Assembly (NCBI GenBank): GCA_903837355.1
Contig: CAILUI010000049.1
Coordinates: 1 to 34,899, forward strand
Direction of reading: 5' to 3'
DNA length: 34,899 nucleotides
Origin: an uncultured Victivallales bacterium
GTDB lineage: Bacteria; Verrucomicrobiota; Lentisphaeria; Oligosphaerales; JAFGRS01
This document shows, in pieces, positions 25,411-34,029 of this stretch. How positions within the stretch are numbered: position 1 is the stretch's first letter; each line of letters begins with the position of its first letter. The notes under the pieces were generated by a model, which worked only from the letters and a program-made list of their open reading frames with translations, did not search any database and was not told the DNA's origin. The position numbers and the translations under genes were made by a program.

Positions 25411-26430
25411 TCACCCCTTCACTTGCCACAGCGTCGCGTACTCGCCCATGGCGCGGACGGCGGCCTCGATGTTGGCGAAGGGGGTGCCGGGATAGACGCC
25501 CCAGACCAGACTCAGGCCGCCCTGGGGCGAGCCGAGGGTGCGGAAGCAGTCGTGCAGATGCGCGGCAGTCGCGTCGGGGGTCCCGAAGACCGTGATGTTC
25601 TGGCGGTCGAAGTCGAGGTCGAGGTAGACCTTGCCCCAGGCCAGCCGGCGCAGGTTGTCGAGGCCGTTGACCAGGTCCTGAACGTTGAGGATCGAGACGC
25701 CGCACTCGATCAGGTCGGGGATGATGTCCAGCACGTAGCCGTCGCTGTGCAGCAGCACGTGGACGCCGCGCGCGCGGCAGTACTGGAAGATGCGCTGATA
25801 GGCGGGCTTGATGACGCGGCGCCAGGCCGCCGGACTGATGGGCAGAGCGTGTTGCAGTCCGAGGTCGTCGCCAAAGCTGATCACGTCCGCGCCCGCCTCG
25901 ATCCAGCGTTTGGCCACCGCCAGCCAGAAGGCCTCGACGCGACCGATCAGCTCGTAGAGCTCCGGACGGTCCTCGGCGATGTCCAGCATCAGGGTGTCGA
26001 AGCCACGGATGTAGGTCGAGCGCAGGAAGATGAAGCCGTGGTCCGTGCCGCCCCAGGCAACGTTGTCCTGGTCGTGGGCAGCGCGGATGTTGGCTGCTGC
26101 CGCCTGCCAGTCCGTGAAGGTGTCGGGGTTCGGCGCCACATAGCGGCCCAGGTCGGCCCAGGTTGGGATCGGGTGGCCATCACAGATGCCGTCGAGGGAC
26201 TCAAGCGGGTAGATCCAATGGCAGCCCCAGATGTCGGTCTGCGTCGAGTTGGCGGCGCGGGAAGATTGCCGGGCGATACCCATACCGACGTAGGGCGAGA
26301 GGCCACGCAGGGCCTCGAGACGCTCGCCGAACTCCGCGAACACCGGGTAGGTGACCGAGATCCGCGAGCGCACCACGGGGTCGCCCTGCAGGCTCAGGTC
26401 GCGCCGGAACTGTGTAAGGTTGCTGTTCAT
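25411..26430 (-). CDS. Uroporphyrinogen decarboxylase (URO-D) superfamily protein
   Basis: A 339-residue TIM-barrel protein of the URO-D superfamily, which besides haem synthesis includes corrinoid methyltransferases such as MtaA/MtbA types. Visible signatures are FGDDLGLQHALPISPAAWRR, the HSDGYVLDIIPDLIECGV segment, where His and Asp lie at the position of metal ligands in the methyltransferase members, and a final GGLSLVWGVYPGTPF. The N-terminus lacks the arginine-rich substrate motif of true HemE, so I do not call it hemE. The chosen ATG at 26430 overlaps the regulator stop (ATGA) and has GGGAG upstream. In PVC and related bacteria such proteins often sit near sugar-metabolism genes; the substrate is unknown. 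Confidence 0.85.
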   Translation of the reverse strand: MNSNLTQFRRDLSLQGDPVVRSRISVTYPVFAEFGERLEALRGLSPYVGMGIARQSSRAANSTQTDIWGCHWIYPLESLDGICDGHPIPTWADLGRYVAPNPDTFTDWQAAAANIRAAHDQDNVAWGGTDHGFIFLRSTYIRGFDTLMLDIAEDRPELYELIGRVEAFWLAVAKRWIEAGADVISFGDDLGLQHALPISPAAWRRVIKPAYQRIFQYCRARGVHVLLHSDGYVLDIIPDLIECGVSILNVQDLVNGLDNLRRLAWGKVYLDLDFDRQNITVFGTPDATAAHLHDCFRTLGSPQGGLSLVWGVYPGTPFANIEAAVRAMGEYATLWQVKG

Positions 26431-27863
26431 CGGCTCGCTCTCCCACTGGGATGACTGACGGTCCGGGCTGCCGCTGCCGCGCTGGCCACACGCTGCAGCC
26501 CGTCGATCCATTCCTCGGTGCGCAGGCGACTGAAGGCCAGGCCGACGCCGTCTGCGGTGGACTGATCCACGCTGTACTGCTCACCCGGCACCACCCCCAC
26601 GCCGGCCGCGATGCAATGGCGCTGGAAGCGGTCCCCGGACACGCCGTCGGGCAGGCGACACCACAGGCTTGGCCCGCCGGCCCCCGGCGTCAGGCGGAAA
26701 CCGGCGCCGCCCAGGATCTCCGTCGCCGCCGCCACCGCCCGCCCGAACAGCGCGCGATAGTAGGGCTCGATGACGCCGAGGTGGCGCCGCATGTGGCCGG
26801 CGGAGATGAACCGGCACAGTACCCGCTGGAAGAACCCGGAGGTGAGCAGATCGGCCTGCTCCTTGGCACGGGTCAGCGTGTTGGCCAGGTCCCGCGGCGC
26901 CAGGCAGAAGCCCAGGCGAAAACCAGGCATCAGGATCATCGAGAAACTGCGCACGTAGGCGATATTGCGGCAGGCCGGGGCACAGGCCGCCAGCGCCTGC
27001 GGCCGGCCCTGTCCGAAGTCGAGACCGCTCAGGGCGTCGTCCTCCACCAGCAGCACCCCACGCTCGGCACAGAGTTCCGCCACCCGGCGCTTGCGCTCGG
27101 GCGACCAGCAGATGCCCGTGGGGTTGTGGTAGACGGGCATGGTGTACAACAGCCGCACCGGCCGCACCGCAAGCGCCTGCGCCAGGCGCTCGAGATCGGG
27201 ACCCTCCGGCCCCACCTCCACCGACTCCACCCGCGCCCCGACCTGCTGCAGCAGCCGCAGCACCCCCGGATAGGTCGGCCGCTCCACCAACACCCAGTCG
27301 CCCCGCTGCAACCAGACGCGAAACAGCAGACTCAGCGCCTGCTGCGCGCCGCTGAAGACGACGACGGCCCGCTCGCTGATGCCAAACCCCGCCTCCACCA
27401 GGTCGCTGGTGAGAACCTCTTTCAACGCCGCATCGCCACCCGGCTCGCCGTAGGCAAACGCCTCGCCGCCTTCCTCGTCCAGGATGCGGTCCATGATCTG
27501 GCGGACAACGTCGGTCGGGAATAGCGAGGCCGGCGGCTCACGCCGGTCCAGGTGCAGAAAGGCCGCCCGCGCCCGCACCGGCGGCGCCGACGCAGCGCAG
27601 CCGGAGACGTAGGTCCCACTGCCGACGCGGGAGACCACCAGGCCGCGCGCCCGCAGCCGTCGAAAGGCCTGATTCACGGTCACCGGCGTGGTGCCGTGCC
27701 GGCGAGCCAGATCGCGGGCCGAGGGCAGACGCTGCCCCGCCGCCAGCCGACCCTCACGCATCTCGCACTCCAGCCCATCCGCAAGCTGGATATAGAGCGG
27801 AAGCGGCAGAGACCTGTCCAAGTGATATAGCTCACTTTGGGAGTCTGCCCGGCTTTCTTGCAT
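26427..27863 (-). CDS. pdxR: MocR/PdxR-family regulator (GntR helix-turn-helix plus aminotransferase domain)
   Basis: A 478-residue fusion. Residues about 17-90 are a GntR winged helix ([20 protein letters not shown], then [15 protein letters not shown]). Residues about 115-465 are a fold-type I aminotransferase domain with YHNPTGI and VEDDALSG. The lysine that normally binds PLP (FSK in the S-F-S-K-x-L-x-P-G motif) is Met309 here ([13 protein letters not shown]). It is divergent from pdxST, the classic PdxR arrangement, so control of B6 synthesis is likely. It is first in an operon with the URO-D and deacetylase genes, overlapping the former by 4 bases. The ATG at 27863 has no ribosome-binding site and only about 8 bases of leader; a TTG at 27820 ([10 protein letters not shown]) is an alternative start. 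Confidence 0.82.
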   Translation of the reverse strand: MQESRADSQSELYHLDRSLPLPLYIQLADGLECEMREGRLAAGQRLPSARDLARRHGTTPVTVNQAFRRLRARGLVVSRVGSGTYVSGCAASAPPVRARAAFLHLDRREPPASLFPTDVVRQIMDRILDEEGGEAFAYGEPGGDAALKEVLTSDLVEAGFGISERAVVVFSGAQQALSLLFRVWLQRGDWVLVERPTYPGVLRLLQQVGARVESVEVGPEGPDLERLAQALAVRPVRLLYTMPVYHNPTGICWSPERKRRVAELCAERGVLLVEDDALSGLDFGQGRPQALAACAPACRNIAYVRSFSMILMPGFRLGFCLAPRDLANTLTRAKEQADLLTSGFFQRVLCRFISAGHMRRHLGVIEPYYRALFGRAVAAATEILGGAGFRLTPGAGGPSLWCRLPDGVSGDRFQRHCIAAGVGVVPGEQYSVDQSTADGVGLAFSRLRTEEWIDGLQRVASAAAAARTVSHPSGRASR

Positions 27864-27889
27864 CAGTGAGATAGTCCATTATACTGATG
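27821..27889. promoter_or_regulatory. Divergent regulator/pdxST control region
   Basis: TATAAT on the minus strand (27883-27878) overlaps TATACT on the plus strand (27880-27885), which has TTGCAT at 27858-27863 sixteen bases earlier. The 18-base segments AGTGATATAGCTCACTTT (27821-27838) and AGTGAGATAGTCCATTAT (27865-27882) are direct repeats, 13 of 18 identical and 44 bases apart; the second covers both -10 elements. CATCAGT (27861-27867) and ACTGATG (27883-27889) form an inverted repeat around it. On the minus strand the repeats contain AAAGTGAGCTA and ATAATGGACTA, each close to the AAAGTGG-x-CTA type box I recall for actinobacterial PdxR. Confidence 0.6.
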
Positions 27890-27966
27890 GTGTTCGCACT
27901 ACGTATCGCCAAGGGCAGAGCGCGCGCACCGCGCCACACCGTCGGAACGGCAAAGGAACCATAGTC

Positions 27967-28848
27967 ATGAACGCCGAAAGATACCAACTGAACGTACAGC
28001 TCGCGCAGATGCTTAAGGGTGGCGTCATCATGGACGTGACCAACGTTGAGCAGGCGCGCATTGCCGAGGACGCGGGGGCGGTCGCGGTAATGGCACTGGA
28101 GCGGGTGCCGTCCGAGATCCGCGCGCAGGGTGGCGTGGCCCGGATGTCGGCCCCGGAGATGATCCAGGCGATCAAGGCGGCGATGACCATCCCGGTGATG
28201 GCGAAGGCGCGCATCGGGCACTGGGTCGAAGCGCAGATCCTGGAAGCGCTGGGGATCGACTACATCGACGAGAGTGAGGTACTGACCCCGGCGGACGAGG
28301 AATGTCACATCGATAAGCACGCCTTCCGGATTCCCTTCGTCTGCGGCTCCCGCAACCTCGGCGAAGCGCTGCGGCGCATCTCCGAGGGGGCGGCGATGAT
28401 CCGTACCAAGGGCGAAGCTGGAACCGGCAACGTGGTCGAAGCGGTCCGTCACATGCGCTGCATGAACCGCGAGATCCGCGAATTGCAGCACCTGGCTCCC
28501 GAGGAGGTCGTGCCCTACGCCAAGACGCACGGCTTCTCGACCGACCTGGCAGCGCGGGTACGCGAACTGGGCCGACTGCCGGTCGTGAACTTCGCCGCCG
28601 GCGGCATTGCCACGCCGGCCGACGCGGCGCTGATGATGCAGATGGGCTGCGACGGCGTCTTTGTCGGCTCGGGCATCTTCAAGAGCGCCGACCCGGCGCG
28701 GCGGGCGCGGGCGATCGTCCAGGCCGTGGCCCACTACAACGACCCGCTGAAGGTCCTCGAGGCCTCCCTGAACCTCGGCGAGGCCATGCCGGGCCTGGAA
28801 ATCAGCAGCATCCCCGAGGCGCAGCGCCTGGCCGGCCGCGGCTGGTAA
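27967..28848 (+). CDS. pdxS: Pyridoxal 5'-phosphate synthase lyase subunit PdxS
   Basis: PdxS condenses ribose 5-phosphate, glyceraldehyde 3-phosphate and ammonia to pyridoxal 5'-phosphate in a cytosolic dodecamer decorated with PdxT. The 293-residue length is typical. Key residues are present: Asp23 in IMDVTN, the first lysine Lys80 in MAKARIGH, and the second lysine Lys148 in RTKGEAGTG, plus the phosphate-binding [14 protein letters not shown] and GSGIF loops. AAAGGAA about nine bases upstream supports the ATG. The gene starts about 75 bases after the predicted promoter and is followed by pdxT after one base. Transcription is probably controlled by the divergent MocR-type regulator. Confidence 0.98.
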   Translation: MNAERYQLNVQLAQMLKGGVIMDVTNVEQARIAEDAGAVAVMALERVPSEIRAQGGVARMSAPEMIQAIKAAMTIPVMAKARIGHWVEAQILEALGIDYIDESEVLTPADEECHIDKHAFRIPFVCGSRNLGEALRRISEGAAMIRTKGEAGTGNVVEAVRHMRCMNREIRELQHLAPEEVVPYAKTHGFSTDLAARVRELGRLPVVNFAAGGIATPADAALMMQMGCDGVFVGSGIFKSADPARRARAIVQAVAHYNDPLKVLEASLNLGEAMPGLEISSIPEAQRLAGRGW

Positions 28849-28849
28849 C

Positions 28850-29485
28850 ATGGCAAGCATCGGCATCCTGGCGTTGCAGGGCGGCGTGGTCGAGCATCGG
28901 CGGCACCTCGAGGCGCTGGGACTCAGCGTCTGCGAGGTGCGCTATGCCACCGACCTCGCCGGCCTGCGTGGCCTGATCCTCCCCGGCGGCGAGAGCACGT
29001 GCCTCGGGCGCCTGCTGCGGCTGACCGGGCTCGGGGCAGAGATCGTGCAGGCGCACCGCGACCAGGGCCTACAACTCTGGGGAACCTGCGCCGGGGCCAT
29101 CCTCCTGGCCCGCGAGATCGTCGGCGAGACGCCCCATCTCGGCCTGCTCGACATCGTCGTCGCCCGCAACGCCTTCGGGTCGCAGTTGGACAGCTTCCGC
29201 ACGCAAGCGCTGGTCCCGGCGGTCGCGGCGGAACCGATTCCCCTGGTCTTCATCCGCGCCCCGCAGATCGTCAGCGTCGGGCCGGCGGTAACCGTGCTGC
29301 TGCGCCAGGACGGCTACGTGGCCGCGGTCGAGGACGCACACGGCATCCTGGCGACCGTGTTCCACCCGGAGCTCTCGGACAGCCTCGCCTTCCACCGCTA
29401 CTTCGCGCAGCGTTGCGGGATCGACCTCCCGGCCCAGGCGCCAGCCTCGTGCGCGCCCTTCCTGGCGCCTGCCGCCGGCGGCTGA
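28850..29485 (+). CDS. pdxT: Pyridoxal 5'-phosphate synthase glutaminase subunit PdxT
   Basis: A 211-residue class I glutamine amidotransferase that hydrolyses glutamine and channels ammonia to PdxS. It has the PdxT-specific GGESTCLGRLL (residues 46-56), the nucleophile Cys80 in GTCAG, and the His172/Glu174 pair in FHPELSD. The N-terminus, ASIGILALQGGVVEHRRHLE, is canonical. The C-terminus runs about 15 residues longer than most relatives in a Pro/Ala-rich tail (PAQAPASCAPFLAPAAGG), probably disordered. The start is one base after the pdxS stop, so the two are translationally coupled, giving matched amounts of the two subunits. Confidence 0.97.
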   Translation: MASIGILALQGGVVEHRRHLEALGLSVCEVRYATDLAGLRGLILPGGESTCLGRLLRLTGLGAEIVQAHRDQGLQLWGTCAGAILLAREIVGETPHLGLLDIVVARNAFGSQLDSFRTQALVPAVAAEPIPLVFIRAPQIVSVGPAVTVLLRQDGYVAAVEDAHGILATVFHPELSDSLAFHRYFAQRCGIDLPAQAPASCAPFLAPAAGG

Positions 29486-29662
29486 GCGGACTCTGGCGGG
29501 TGGGCCGGGAGGGCTGACCGTAAGGCCTTAGTGAAGTCTGCGCGGACCCCTCCTGTGGAACCAGAGCTCGCGGGGTGCTGAGCACCCGTGGACGCTCGCG
29601 CTCCAGCGGCGGTCCAGGGTTCCGTCCTGACCCGATCGGGCGACCGCGGCGCCCGCTTGGTG
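29486..29662. other. Gap after pdxT with short palindromes
   Basis: No gene is visible. TAAGGCCTTA (29521-29530) is a perfect 10-base palindrome 36 bases after the pdxT stop. GGGTGCT (29573-29579) and AGCACCC (29581-29587) form a second palindrome, pairing as a 5-bp stem with a 5-base loop. Either could help end the pdxST transcript, but no T-run follows. With the repeat at 29663-29775 this makes up most of the 447-base gap before 29933. Confidence 0.35.
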
Positions 29663-29775
29663 CTGGAGGGCGAAGCTCCACGGGCGCGCACGCGCCGCTG
29701 AGCCACCGGCCAGAGGCCGGGGACGGGAGACGGCTCACCGCCTGCACGCAGGCTGGGGAGGTTCGCCCTCCAAGG
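29663..29775. repeat. Dispersed palindromic repeat, copy B
   Basis: Direct-strand counterpart of the inverted copy at 6822-6948. It begins CTGGAGGGCGAAGCTCCA (hairpin), then GCGCCGCTGAGCC, the palindrome CCGGCCAGAGGCCGG, CGGCTCACCGCCTGCA-CGCAGG, and ends TTCGCCCTCCA, an inverted copy of its own beginning. It is about 10 bases shorter than the other copy near the end. The shared hairpin also occurs in the 78-bp tandem units at 24570-24725. Confidence 0.85.
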
Positions 29776-29932
29776 CCTGCCCGCTAAGCCGGCTACTGCG
29801 GATTTTGCCGAGGCATTGCCGCTGAACGCACTGGACCGGCAGGACGCCGTCTGCAAGACCTGGGCTATGTTAGCGCTCAGCCAGGCGGGCCGGGGTGGTA
29901 CCGTCCGCGCGGTTCGGGAAAGGCAGTTCTCC

Positions 29933-30640
29933 ATGCGCGTTCTGATCTGTGGTGCCGGCGGCTTCCTGGCGCAGGCGCTGGTGGAAGTGCTCGCCCGCGA
30001 GCATACTCTGCGGCTGTTTGACGCCAGGCCACTGACGACGCTCCACGAGCAGATCGTGGGCGACGTGGCCGACTTCGAGACTGTCCAGAAAGCCCTGGCT
30101 GGCTGCGATGCGGTCGTGGACGTCATCATGGCCCACGAGTCCACCTATGCCGGACCCGCCACCACGGCCTTCGACACCAATGTCCGTGGGATGTACAACC
30201 TCCTCGAGGCGGCGCGCCTGCAGGGCCTTCGGCAGGTGGTCCACATGAGCACTGGCAGTGTCTTCACCGGACACCCGGGCGACAGCCTCCACACCGGCAA
30301 CGAGACCCCCTTGCGGGCGGACAGTCCCTATGGCCTCACCAAAGTGCTTCAGGAGCAGGTCTGCCAGTACTTCGCCGACCGCCATGGCCTGGCCATCACC
30401 GCCTTCCGGCCCTGGGGCATCTGCGACGCCAAGCTGGGCGTAACCAAGTACGGCCCGGCGGCGACCACAAGCTGGTACATGATCGACCGTTACGACATTG
30501 CCGACGCCGTGGCCCTGGCCCTGCAGCGCCCCGGCAGCGGTTTCCGCGGCTACATTCTGCCCGGCAACGCCGCGGCACGCGAACGTCTCGATGCCGATGC
30601 CGTCGAGCGCGACCTGGGCTGGCGCGCCACGCGGCTGTAG
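29933..30640 (+). CDS. NAD-dependent epimerase/dehydratase (extended SDR family)
   Basis: A 235-residue short member of the extended SDR family. The nucleotide-binding motif is ICGAGGFLAQALV (G-x-x-G-x-x-type, residues 5-17). The catalytic set is present: Ser in HMSTGSVF, and Tyr and Lys in SPYGLTKVLQEQ. These enzymes epimerise, dehydrate or reduce nucleotide sugars or free sugars; this one is shorter than typical NDP-sugar epimerases (about 310), so the C-terminal substrate lobe is reduced. The ATG at 29933 is chosen because homology begins there (MRVLICGAGGF) and GGGAAAGG lies upstream. The next gene starts 11 bases after its stop, suggesting an operon. Confidence 0.88.
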   Translation: MRVLICGAGGFLAQALVEVLAREHTLRLFDARPLTTLHEQIVGDVADFETVQKALAGCDAVVDVIMAHESTYAGPATTAFDTNVRGMYNLLEAARLQGLRQVVHMSTGSVFTGHPGDSLHTGNETPLRADSPYGLTKVLQEQVCQYFADRHGLAITAFRPWGICDAKLGVTKYGPAATTSWYMIDRYDIADAVALALQRPGSGFRGYILPGNAAARERLDADAVERDLGWRATRL

Positions 30641-30651
30641 AGGAGAGAACC

Positions 30652-33600
30652 ATGCGGGTGCAACGTGGGATCGTCGCCGTCCTGGCAGCCTGGCTGGTCG
30701 CGGGAATCACCCCGGCCCGGGCTGAGACCCATGCGGCGCTGGGCAGCCGCGTCGAACTGAACCTGCCACTCACCCCGCACTACGCGGGCAGCGGCGGCGC
30801 GGCCACCCTCGTCGACGGAGTCACCGGCACCAGCTACAGCCAGGAGTGCCTGGGCTTCGAGGGCCCGGACGTCGAGGTCACCGTAGTCCTGCCCGTGGCG
30901 ACCCAGGTGCACGTCCTGGCGGCAGACTTCGTACAGGTTACGGGGCCGGCCATCTTCCTGCCCAGCAGTGTCGATTTCGCGGTCTCGACCAATGGCCAGA
31001 ACTTCCGCACCGTGGCCACATTGCGCCCGCAGGCCGACGAGAAGGCCGAAGGGCCACTGCTGGAGCGCTTCCAGGCCACCGGACTCGACCTGACCGCGAC
31101 TGCCGTACGCATCCGGGCCACCAGCGGCGGCAATGTCCCCTCCTGGCACCGTGCGCCGCAAGCCCTGCGTTGGACCTTCATCAGCGAGGTGCTGGTGAAT
31201 CCGGGCGACACCCCCGTCTCCGCGGCCGACTTACTCAAGACTTACCGCTTCGGGGCCAGTCGCTGGCCGCTGACGCGTTTCGAGGAGCAGTTGCGCCAGA
31301 GCCGCGGCGAGGAACGCCGCCGGCTCTGCACCGAACTGACCACGCTCCTTGGCGCAGAGGACGTGACGGCCGACGCGAAGACCTTCTGCCTCGAGCAACT
31401 GGCGCGTTGCGGGACCGCTGCGGACGTCGAGGCGGTAACGCCCCTCCTGGCCGTCCCGGAACTGGCGGCGGCAGCCTGCCGGACCCTGGCGCAGCTTGGC
31501 GGTCCGGCGGCCGAAGACGCCCTCGTGACCGCAGCCGGACCCGGTCCGCTCGCCAGGCGTGGGGCGGCGCTCGCCGCCCTGGCTGCCATGCACTCACCCC
31601 GCGCCGTCGAGTCGGCCAGCCTCCTGGGTGACGATGACCTGCAGGCGGTCGCCGCCAGCGCTCTGGCCGCGGCCGGCAGTCCGGCTGCGGCCGCGCTGCT
31701 GACCACGGCCCTGACCAGCGCCCCGGAGGAGCGGCGCCCGATCGTGGCGGAGGCCTTACTGACCTGCGCCGGCAACCTCCTCGCCAAGGGCGAAGCCGCG
31801 GCAGCCACCACCGCCTTCGCGGCCCTCGAGACCGGCGGCCCGACCCCACTGCTGCGCTTGGGCGGCGTGGCCGGACAGGTCGCGGTCGGACCCTCCGACC
31901 GCCTCGCCGACGTCCTGGCCGCGGCCGACACCACCGACCTGCCACTGGCCAGGAGCGCGCTGGCGCTGGGCGCGGAGCTGGTGGTTCAGTGGGGGCCTGG
32001 CCCTCTGACGACCCGCTTCGCAACCCTGCCGCTGGCAGCCCAGGTGGTGGCCGTGCAGGCGGTCGGACGGCGGGCCAGCGAGGAGGATGTGGCCTGGCTG
32101 TTGACCCAGGTCGCGGCCCCAACCACGGCGGTGCGCACGGCGGCGGCCACGGCCCTAACCACCGCCGGTGGCAGCCAGGCCGTCGCCGCCCTGGCCCAGT
32201 TGCTCACGGCCACCGACGCCGCCGAGAGCCGGGCCGCCGCCGCGGCCCTGGCCCGGCTGGCGGGCCCCGACACCGACGCGGCCGTGCTCCAGGCAGCAAG
32301 CGCCGCCACGGGCGCCGCCCGCCCGGCCTTCTGCAGCGTCCTCGAGGACCGCGGCAACCACAGCGCCGCCGAGCTGCTGCTGATGTGGGGTGCCGATGGC
32401 GACCCCGACCTGCGGCGCGCCGCCTGGAGGGCGCTCCCGGCCCTGCTCGAACCGAGCCAGCTCGCCGTCGTCAGCGCCGCCTTCCTCGCCCTGCCGGCCG
32501 ACGCGGCCGGCGAGGCCAGCAAGGCCCTGCTGGCGACGGCGACCGCCGAGCCCGCGCCAGCGGCGGCCGCTGACGCCCTCGCTCAGACGCTCGAGCGCGC
32601 GCCTTCCAGCGCCCACCGGGCGGTGCTCCTCAGCGTGCTGGGCGCCGTGGGCGGTCCCCGCGCCGGCGACCTCCTGGTCGAGCACCTGAAGCACCCTGAA
32701 GCCGACGTCCGTGCCGCCGCCGCGCGCGCCCTCGCCGAGTGGGCCGATGCCAGCCCAGCCGCAGCCCTGCTGACGGCGGCAGCCGCCGAGCCGGATGAGC
32801 GCCTGGCGCTGCTCGACCTACGCACCGCCCTGGGCCTGCTGCAGCGCCACGGCGGAACCTTGACCCCGGAGGCTGCCGAGGCCCTCTGCACCCAGGCTGC
32901 GCCCTTGGCTCAACGCGACGAGGAACGCCAGCTCCTGCTCGAAGCCGTAGTCGCCAGCCCCTGCCCCGCCGCCTTGGACATCGTGGTCAAGGCCCTGGCG
33001 ACCGTCGGCCTCGTACCGGCCGCGGAGAGCGCGCTGCTGAAGCTGGCACCGGCCCTCTGGCCCAACGCGCCGCTGGCCGTGCAGTCCGTCCTGCAACAGC
33101 TTGCAGACGGATCGCCCAACGCCGAGACCCGGAAACAAGCCGCCGCCCGCCTGGCCCTGATGCCGGCAACCGCCCTGCTGCAACGCCTCGAGGCGACCGC
33201 CTGGACGCCGTTGTTCGACGGCAAGAGCCTCGACGGCTGGCGCATCGTCGATGGCAAGCCCGATGCCTGGGTGGCCCGCGATGGCCTCCTGGTAGCCCAG
33301 GCCGGCGGCGGCGGTTGGCTGGCCACCACCCAGGAGTACGCGGACTACCTGGTGGAGTTCGAGTTCCGCCTGCCGCCGGATGGTAACAGCGGCCTCTTCC
33401 TGCGCCCACCTCTCGAGGGCAATCCGGCCTGGGAGGGCATCGAGGTGCAGCTCCTCGACGATGCGGCGGCGCAGTACGCCAACCTGCGGCCCGACCAGTA
33501 CTGCGCCAGCATCTACGGCATCGCGGCCGCCAGCCCGCGCGTCAGCCGGCCGGCCGGCACCTGGCAGCGCCTGCGCGCCCTCTGCCTGGGGCGCCGCCTC

Positions 33601-33774
33601 AGCGTCTGGCTGAACGACGTGAATGTGGCCAACGGTGACCTCGACCAGCACCTGGCGCAGGCTGAGAAGATCCGCGGCATCACCCGTACCTCCGGCTTCC
33701 CCGGATTGCAGAATGAGCACGGCCCCATCGAATTCCGCAATCTTCGACTGAAGAACCTGGCCGCCGAAGACTGA
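30652..33774 (+). CDS. Secreted HEAT-repeat protein with C-terminal DUF1080 domain
   Basis: A 1040-residue protein with GAGGAGAG upstream of the ATG. A signal peptide (VAVLAAWLVAGITPARA, to residue 24) is followed by a discoidin-like beta-sandwich (about 27-183; SSVDFAVSTNGQNFRTVATL). About 600 residues of alanine- and leucine-rich helical pairs follow, typical of HEAT repeats (AVAALAQLLTATDAAESRAA; LKHPEADVRAAAARALAEW). Residues about 848-1038 are a DUF1080 domain (WTPLFDGKSLDGWRIVDGKP, NSGLFLRPP, GIEVQLLDD), a concanavalin-like fold whose relatives include 3-keto-disaccharide hydrolases. The combination suggests a cell-envelope or extracellular glycan-binding and perhaps hydrolysing protein. 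Function beyond that is unknown. Probably co-transcribed with the epimerase. Confidence 0.85.
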   Translation: MRVQRGIVAVLAAWLVAGITPARAETHAALGSRVELNLPLTPHYAGSGGAATLVDGVTGTSYSQECLGFEGPDVEVTVVLPVATQVHVLAADFVQVTGPAIFLPSSVDFAVSTNGQNFRTVATLRPQADEKAEGPLLERFQATGLDLTATAVRIRATSGGNVPSWHRAPQALRWTFISEVLVNPGDTPVSAADLLKTYRFGASRWPLTRFEEQLRQSRGEERRRLCTELTTLLGAEDVTADAKTFCLEQLARCGTAADVEAVTPLLAVPELAAAACRTLAQLGGPAAEDALVTAAGPGPLARRGAALAALAAMHSPRAVESASLLGDDDLQAVAASALAAAGSPAAAALLTTALTSAPEERRPIVAEALLTCAGNLLAKGEAAAATTAFAALETGGPTPLLRLGGVAGQVAVGPSDRLADVLAAADTTDLPLARSALALGAELVVQWGPGPLTTRFATLPLAAQVVAVQAVGRRASEEDVAWLLTQVAAPTTAVRTAAATALTTAGGSQAVAALAQLLTATDAAESRAAAAALARLAGPDTDAAVLQAASAATGAARPAFCSVLEDRGNHSAAELLLMWGADGDPDLRRAAWRALPALLEPSQLAVVSAAFLALPADAAGEASKALLATATAEPAPAAAADALAQTLERAPSSAHRAVLLSVLGAVGGPRAGDLLVEHLKHPEADVRAAAARALAEWADASPAAALLTAAAAEPDERLALLDLRTALGLLQRHGGTLTPEAAEALCTQAAPLAQRDEERQLLLEAVVASPCPAALDIVVKALATVGLVPAAESALLKLAPALWPNAPLAVQSVLQQLADGSPNAETRKQAAARLALMPATALLQRLEATAWTPLFDGKSLDGWRIVDGKPDAWVARDGLLVAQAGGGGWLATTQEYADYLVEFEFRLPPDGNSGLFLRPPLEGNPAWEGIEVQLLDDAAAQYANLRPDQYCASIYGIAAASPRVSRPAGTWQRLRALCLGRRLSVWLNDVNVANGDLDQHLAQAEKIRGITRTSGFPGLQNEHGPIEFRNLRLKNLAAED

Positions 33775-33845
33775 CCCCTTTCCGCCCCGCTCGGCGCGCC
33801 GCCGGGGCCGCCATGACCGAACCGCCATGGGGTTCTTCCTGCCTG

Positions 33846-33991
33846 GGGTTGACCCGAATGCCCCCCAATTTAGGACGAAGAGGCCCAGGACCGCGTCAAC
33901 GCGGGACTACGAACCGGACCCCCGTCAGACGCCTCTGGGTTTGTAGTCCCGCCTTCAGGCGGTCTATGTTGGGTGCCATTCGGGTTGACCC
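33846..33991. repeat. Nested palindromic element upstream of the pilin gene
   Basis: Outer arms GGGTTGACCCGAATG (33846-33860) and CATTCGGGTTGACCC (33977-33991) pair at 13 of 15 positions. Inner arms GCGGGACTACGAAC (33901-33914) and GTTTGTAGTCCCGC (33939-33952) pair at 13 of 14. Each inner arm also overlaps a local hairpin, CCGCG-tcaa-CGCGG (33891-33904) and CCGCC-ttca-GGCGG (33949-33962). The layout of two mirrored small hairpins within a larger palindrome resembles REP doublets or a small MITE. It fills much of the 367-base gap 33775-34141. Confidence 0.7.
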
Positions 33992-34029
33992 GACAGCGTT
34001 GCACGCTAGTTTAGTGGGCTCCAAGTGTC

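Noticed and set aside
25411..26430. True hemE (haem biosynthesis)
   Set aside because: The URO-D fold is clear but the N-terminal arginine-rich substrate motif is missing and the context is not haem synthesis; superfamily membership only.
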